DNA of 23,691 nucleotides. Origin: Opitutaceae bacterium. GTDB taxonomy: Bacteria; Verrucomicrobiota; Verrucomicrobiia; Opitutales; Opitutaceae. The translations under genes and the position numbers were made by a program. The notes below the pieces were generated by a model that saw only the letters and a list, made by a program, of their open reading frames with translations, made no database searches and was not told the origin of the DNA. The stretch is from assembly GCA_025352845.1 (NCBI GenBank), contig JANXSC010000323.1, positions 1-23,691 on the forward strand, given 5' to 3'. Shown piece after piece: positions 22,669 through 23,691 of this stretch. The number at the start of each line of letters is the position of its first letter. Positions within the stretch are counted from its first letter, which is position 1.

Positions 22669-22995
22669 CTACAGCGGAAAAGCTTCCCTCAATTTGCGCT
22701 TAATTACCTCTCGGCGCTCCTCACAAACGATGCCCTTTTGGACTCCAAGTCGGTCTTTCCGAATGTGCCAAAACATATGGCACTGACAGCCAGTAAACTT
22801 CTCAAGGCCATCTGCGTTGTCCAAACCTACCTCAGTCAGGCTGAGCTTTTCCCCATCTTTGATGGAAGAGCACAGAAGGACATTGATGAAAGCGATGCCA
22901 GCGTTCTCGCAGACAGAATTTGGAGAAAGGACAACAACCGGATGTCTTTTCCCGCCGGGCGGAATTTCCGCCTCAAATATCTCCCACCGCCTCAT
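22669..22995 (-). CDS. PemK/MazF-like protein, putative toxin
   Basis: This 108-residue protein resembles PemK/MazF-type endoribonucleases: an N-terminal RRWEIFEAEIPPGGKRHPVVVLSP (compare RGEIW...G.RPVVVLSP of the family), a middle VLLCSSIKDGEKLSLTEVGLDNADGL, and a final CHMFWHIRKDRLGVQKGIV like the family's ...I..I.K.RL...G.L. Length fits. The match is by eye and the key arginine/serine pair is only partly evident (RHPVVVLSP), so activity is uncertain. It is the last gene of a three-gene run: its ATG overlaps the stop of the 71-residue gene (ATGA). MazF toxins normally follow an antitoxin, and the gene before it does not look like one. Confidence 0.6.
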   Translation of the reverse strand: MRRWEIFEAEIPPGGKRHPVVVLSPNSVCENAGIAFINVLLCSSIKDGEKLSLTEVGLDNADGLEKFTGCQCHMFWHIRKDRLGVQKGIVCEERREVIKRKLREAFPL

Positions 22996-23207
22996 TCAAA
23001 GGCGTCGCCTTCGGTCGCATCGCCAAAAGCATTCATCTCGGCAATTTGGCTGTCCCGAAAAAGAGGAGCCGGGACGGCGGCTTGCATTGGGCGCGGAGTC
23101 CCGAATTTGACGTTGAACACGTAAAAATCCGAAATGCCGTAAGGCGATTTCGTGGGAGATTCCTCCTTCGTTGCTTGGAGAACTTCAAGTGTGCCTGCTG
23201 TGCTCAT
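22992..23207 (-). CDS. 71-aa protein of unknown function between two coupled genes
   Basis: This small protein has no recognised domain. It begins MSTAGTLEVLQATKEESPTK, has a central hydrophobic/aromatic stretch (ISDFYVFNVKFGTPRPM) and an acidic C-terminus (NAFGDATEGDAFE). There is no signal peptide, membrane segment or helix-turn-helix. It overlaps both neighbours by four bases (ATGA at 23204-23207 and 22992-22995), which is strong evidence that the frame is truly translated and that the three products are made in fixed proportion. Its place before a MazF-like gene is that of an antitoxin, but the sequence does not resemble known antitoxins. Confidence 0.6.
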   Translation of the reverse strand: MSTAGTLEVLQATKEESPTKSPYGISDFYVFNVKFGTPRPMQAAVPAPLFRDSQIAEMNAFGDATEGDAFE

Positions 23208-23617
23208 TGGATGGGTGCTATCCTTCTGACGCTGAATGGACGAGAAAGGATCAAAATATCATTACAGTAAAATTCAAAGCAATGCCTTCCTTCTTGATGA
23301 AACTGAACGTTGCTAAGCTTGTAGGCGATCTCAATCACATGGAGTGGATTTTTGAAATTTACCTCTCCTTCAATTTCAAAAATGGGTTCTTCTGAGGGGT
23401 CGGATGTCAACTTTAGTGCGGCGCGATACTGCCCGGTTCCACCGCTAACGGAAACAAAAGCGACCATCGCTGAGTGAACAGCCGGAAACGCAACGACGTT
23501 CAGATTGTTGAAAATCCCCACCAGCGTTTTCTTTTTGGTGCTTTCGTCGGAAATCAACTGGTCGCATATGATGAGCGCCAGCGCAGATGGAGTTTCTTGA
23601 AGCAGTTCCTCGGGCAC
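23204..23617 (-). CDS. 137-aa protein, possibly DUF6941-like
   Basis: This is the first visible gene of the operon and starts at GTG 23617. The sequence (ALALIICDQLISDESTKKKTLVGIFNNLNV near the start, a central FPAVHSAMVAFVSVSGGTGQYRAALKL, and FEFYCNDILILSRPFSV at the end) is beta-rich and reads like a compact beta-sandwich. From memory it resembles the uncharacterised DUF6941 group; this is unverified. It has no signal peptide or catalytic motif. Its stop overlaps the start of the 71-aa gene as ATGA. An in-frame TAA lies nine codons upstream of the GTG, so the start cannot be much earlier. Function is unknown. Confidence 0.65.
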   Translation of the reverse strand: MPEELLQETPSALALIICDQLISDESTKKKTLVGIFNNLNVVAFPAVHSAMVAFVSVSGGTGQYRAALKLTSDPSEEPIFEIEGEVNFKNPLHVIEIAYKLSNVQFHQEGRHCFEFYCNDILILSRPFSVRRIAPIQ

Positions 23618-23624
23618 CGGAAGG

Positions 23625-23653
23625 GGGATAATTTCGAGTGTTTAGGCAGTCAA
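23625..23653 (-). promoter_or_regulatory. Possible promoter of the small-gene operon
   Basis: On the minus strand TTGACT (23648-23653) is separated by 17 bases from TATCCC (23625-23630), with the GTG start a few bases further on. The -35 is good and the -10 poor. If used, the message would have almost no leader. Confidence 0.35.
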
Positions 23654-23691
23654 GCCCGGCCCTGAATATCCAGGCTAAGACGATTTACCCC

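Noticed and set aside
22579..22670. AGGAGGAGG on the plus strand followed ten bases later by an ATG and a 25-codon frame.
   Set aside because: The product is short, shows no similarity, and the purine run is just the complement of the transposase leader.

Overview
The window is GC-rich, tightly packed bacterial chromosome that looks like Verrucomicrobiota, probably Opitutaceae-like. This is an inference from several signs: very high GC3 codon use, few recognisable Shine-Dalgarno sequences, many short palindromic intergenic repeats, the overall gene mix, and a TGTTC-N4-GAACA palindrome in front of DNA-repair genes, the form I recall for LexA of Verrucomicrobium spinosum. No rRNA, tRNA or CRISPR array was seen.

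Left part (1-5700): the 3' end of a rhodanese-domain gene and a repeat-rich gap come first. Then follow a translationally coupled pair, a TPR-AAA+ ATPase and a TPR/multi-pass membrane protein. On the minus strand are prmB (ribosomal protein L3 glutamine methyltransferase, carrying an in-frame palindromic repeat), a rhomboid-fold protein without protease residues but with a C-terminal zinc-binding segment, and an exported TPR protein.

Middle (5760-16160, all minus strand): an OprB-type porin, a small exported protein, a complete CzcCBA-type heavy-metal RND efflux system, and upstream of it a NarL-type response regulator with its HisKA_3 membrane kinase, then fdhD. Gene order on the minus strand is fdhD, kinase, regulator, czcC, czcB, czcA, small exported protein, porin. 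Tight spacing and ATGA/TGATG overlaps suggest that the kinase/regulator pair and the efflux genes are expressed in concert.

Right-middle (16160-21350): divergent from fdhD is a two-gene DNA-damage operon, a PA0069-type radical SAM protein (SplB-like) followed by an SRAP/YedK-type abasic-site protein, with a LexA-like box over the start codon of the first gene. Next come an LptF/LptG permease and, convergent to it, an ABC-F ATPase whose linker holds heptamer and 33-bp tandem repeats.

Right end (21370-23691): composition becomes visibly AT-richer. A poorly coding stretch, an IS1-family transposase and a minus-strand operon of three ATGA-overlapping small genes lie here. The operon encodes an unfamiliar 137-aa protein (possibly DUF6941-like), a 71-aa orphan and a PemK/MazF-like protein. 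It is the best candidate for an undescribed, probably mobile, toxin-type system. The best regulatory find is the LexA-like operator at 16164-16177.
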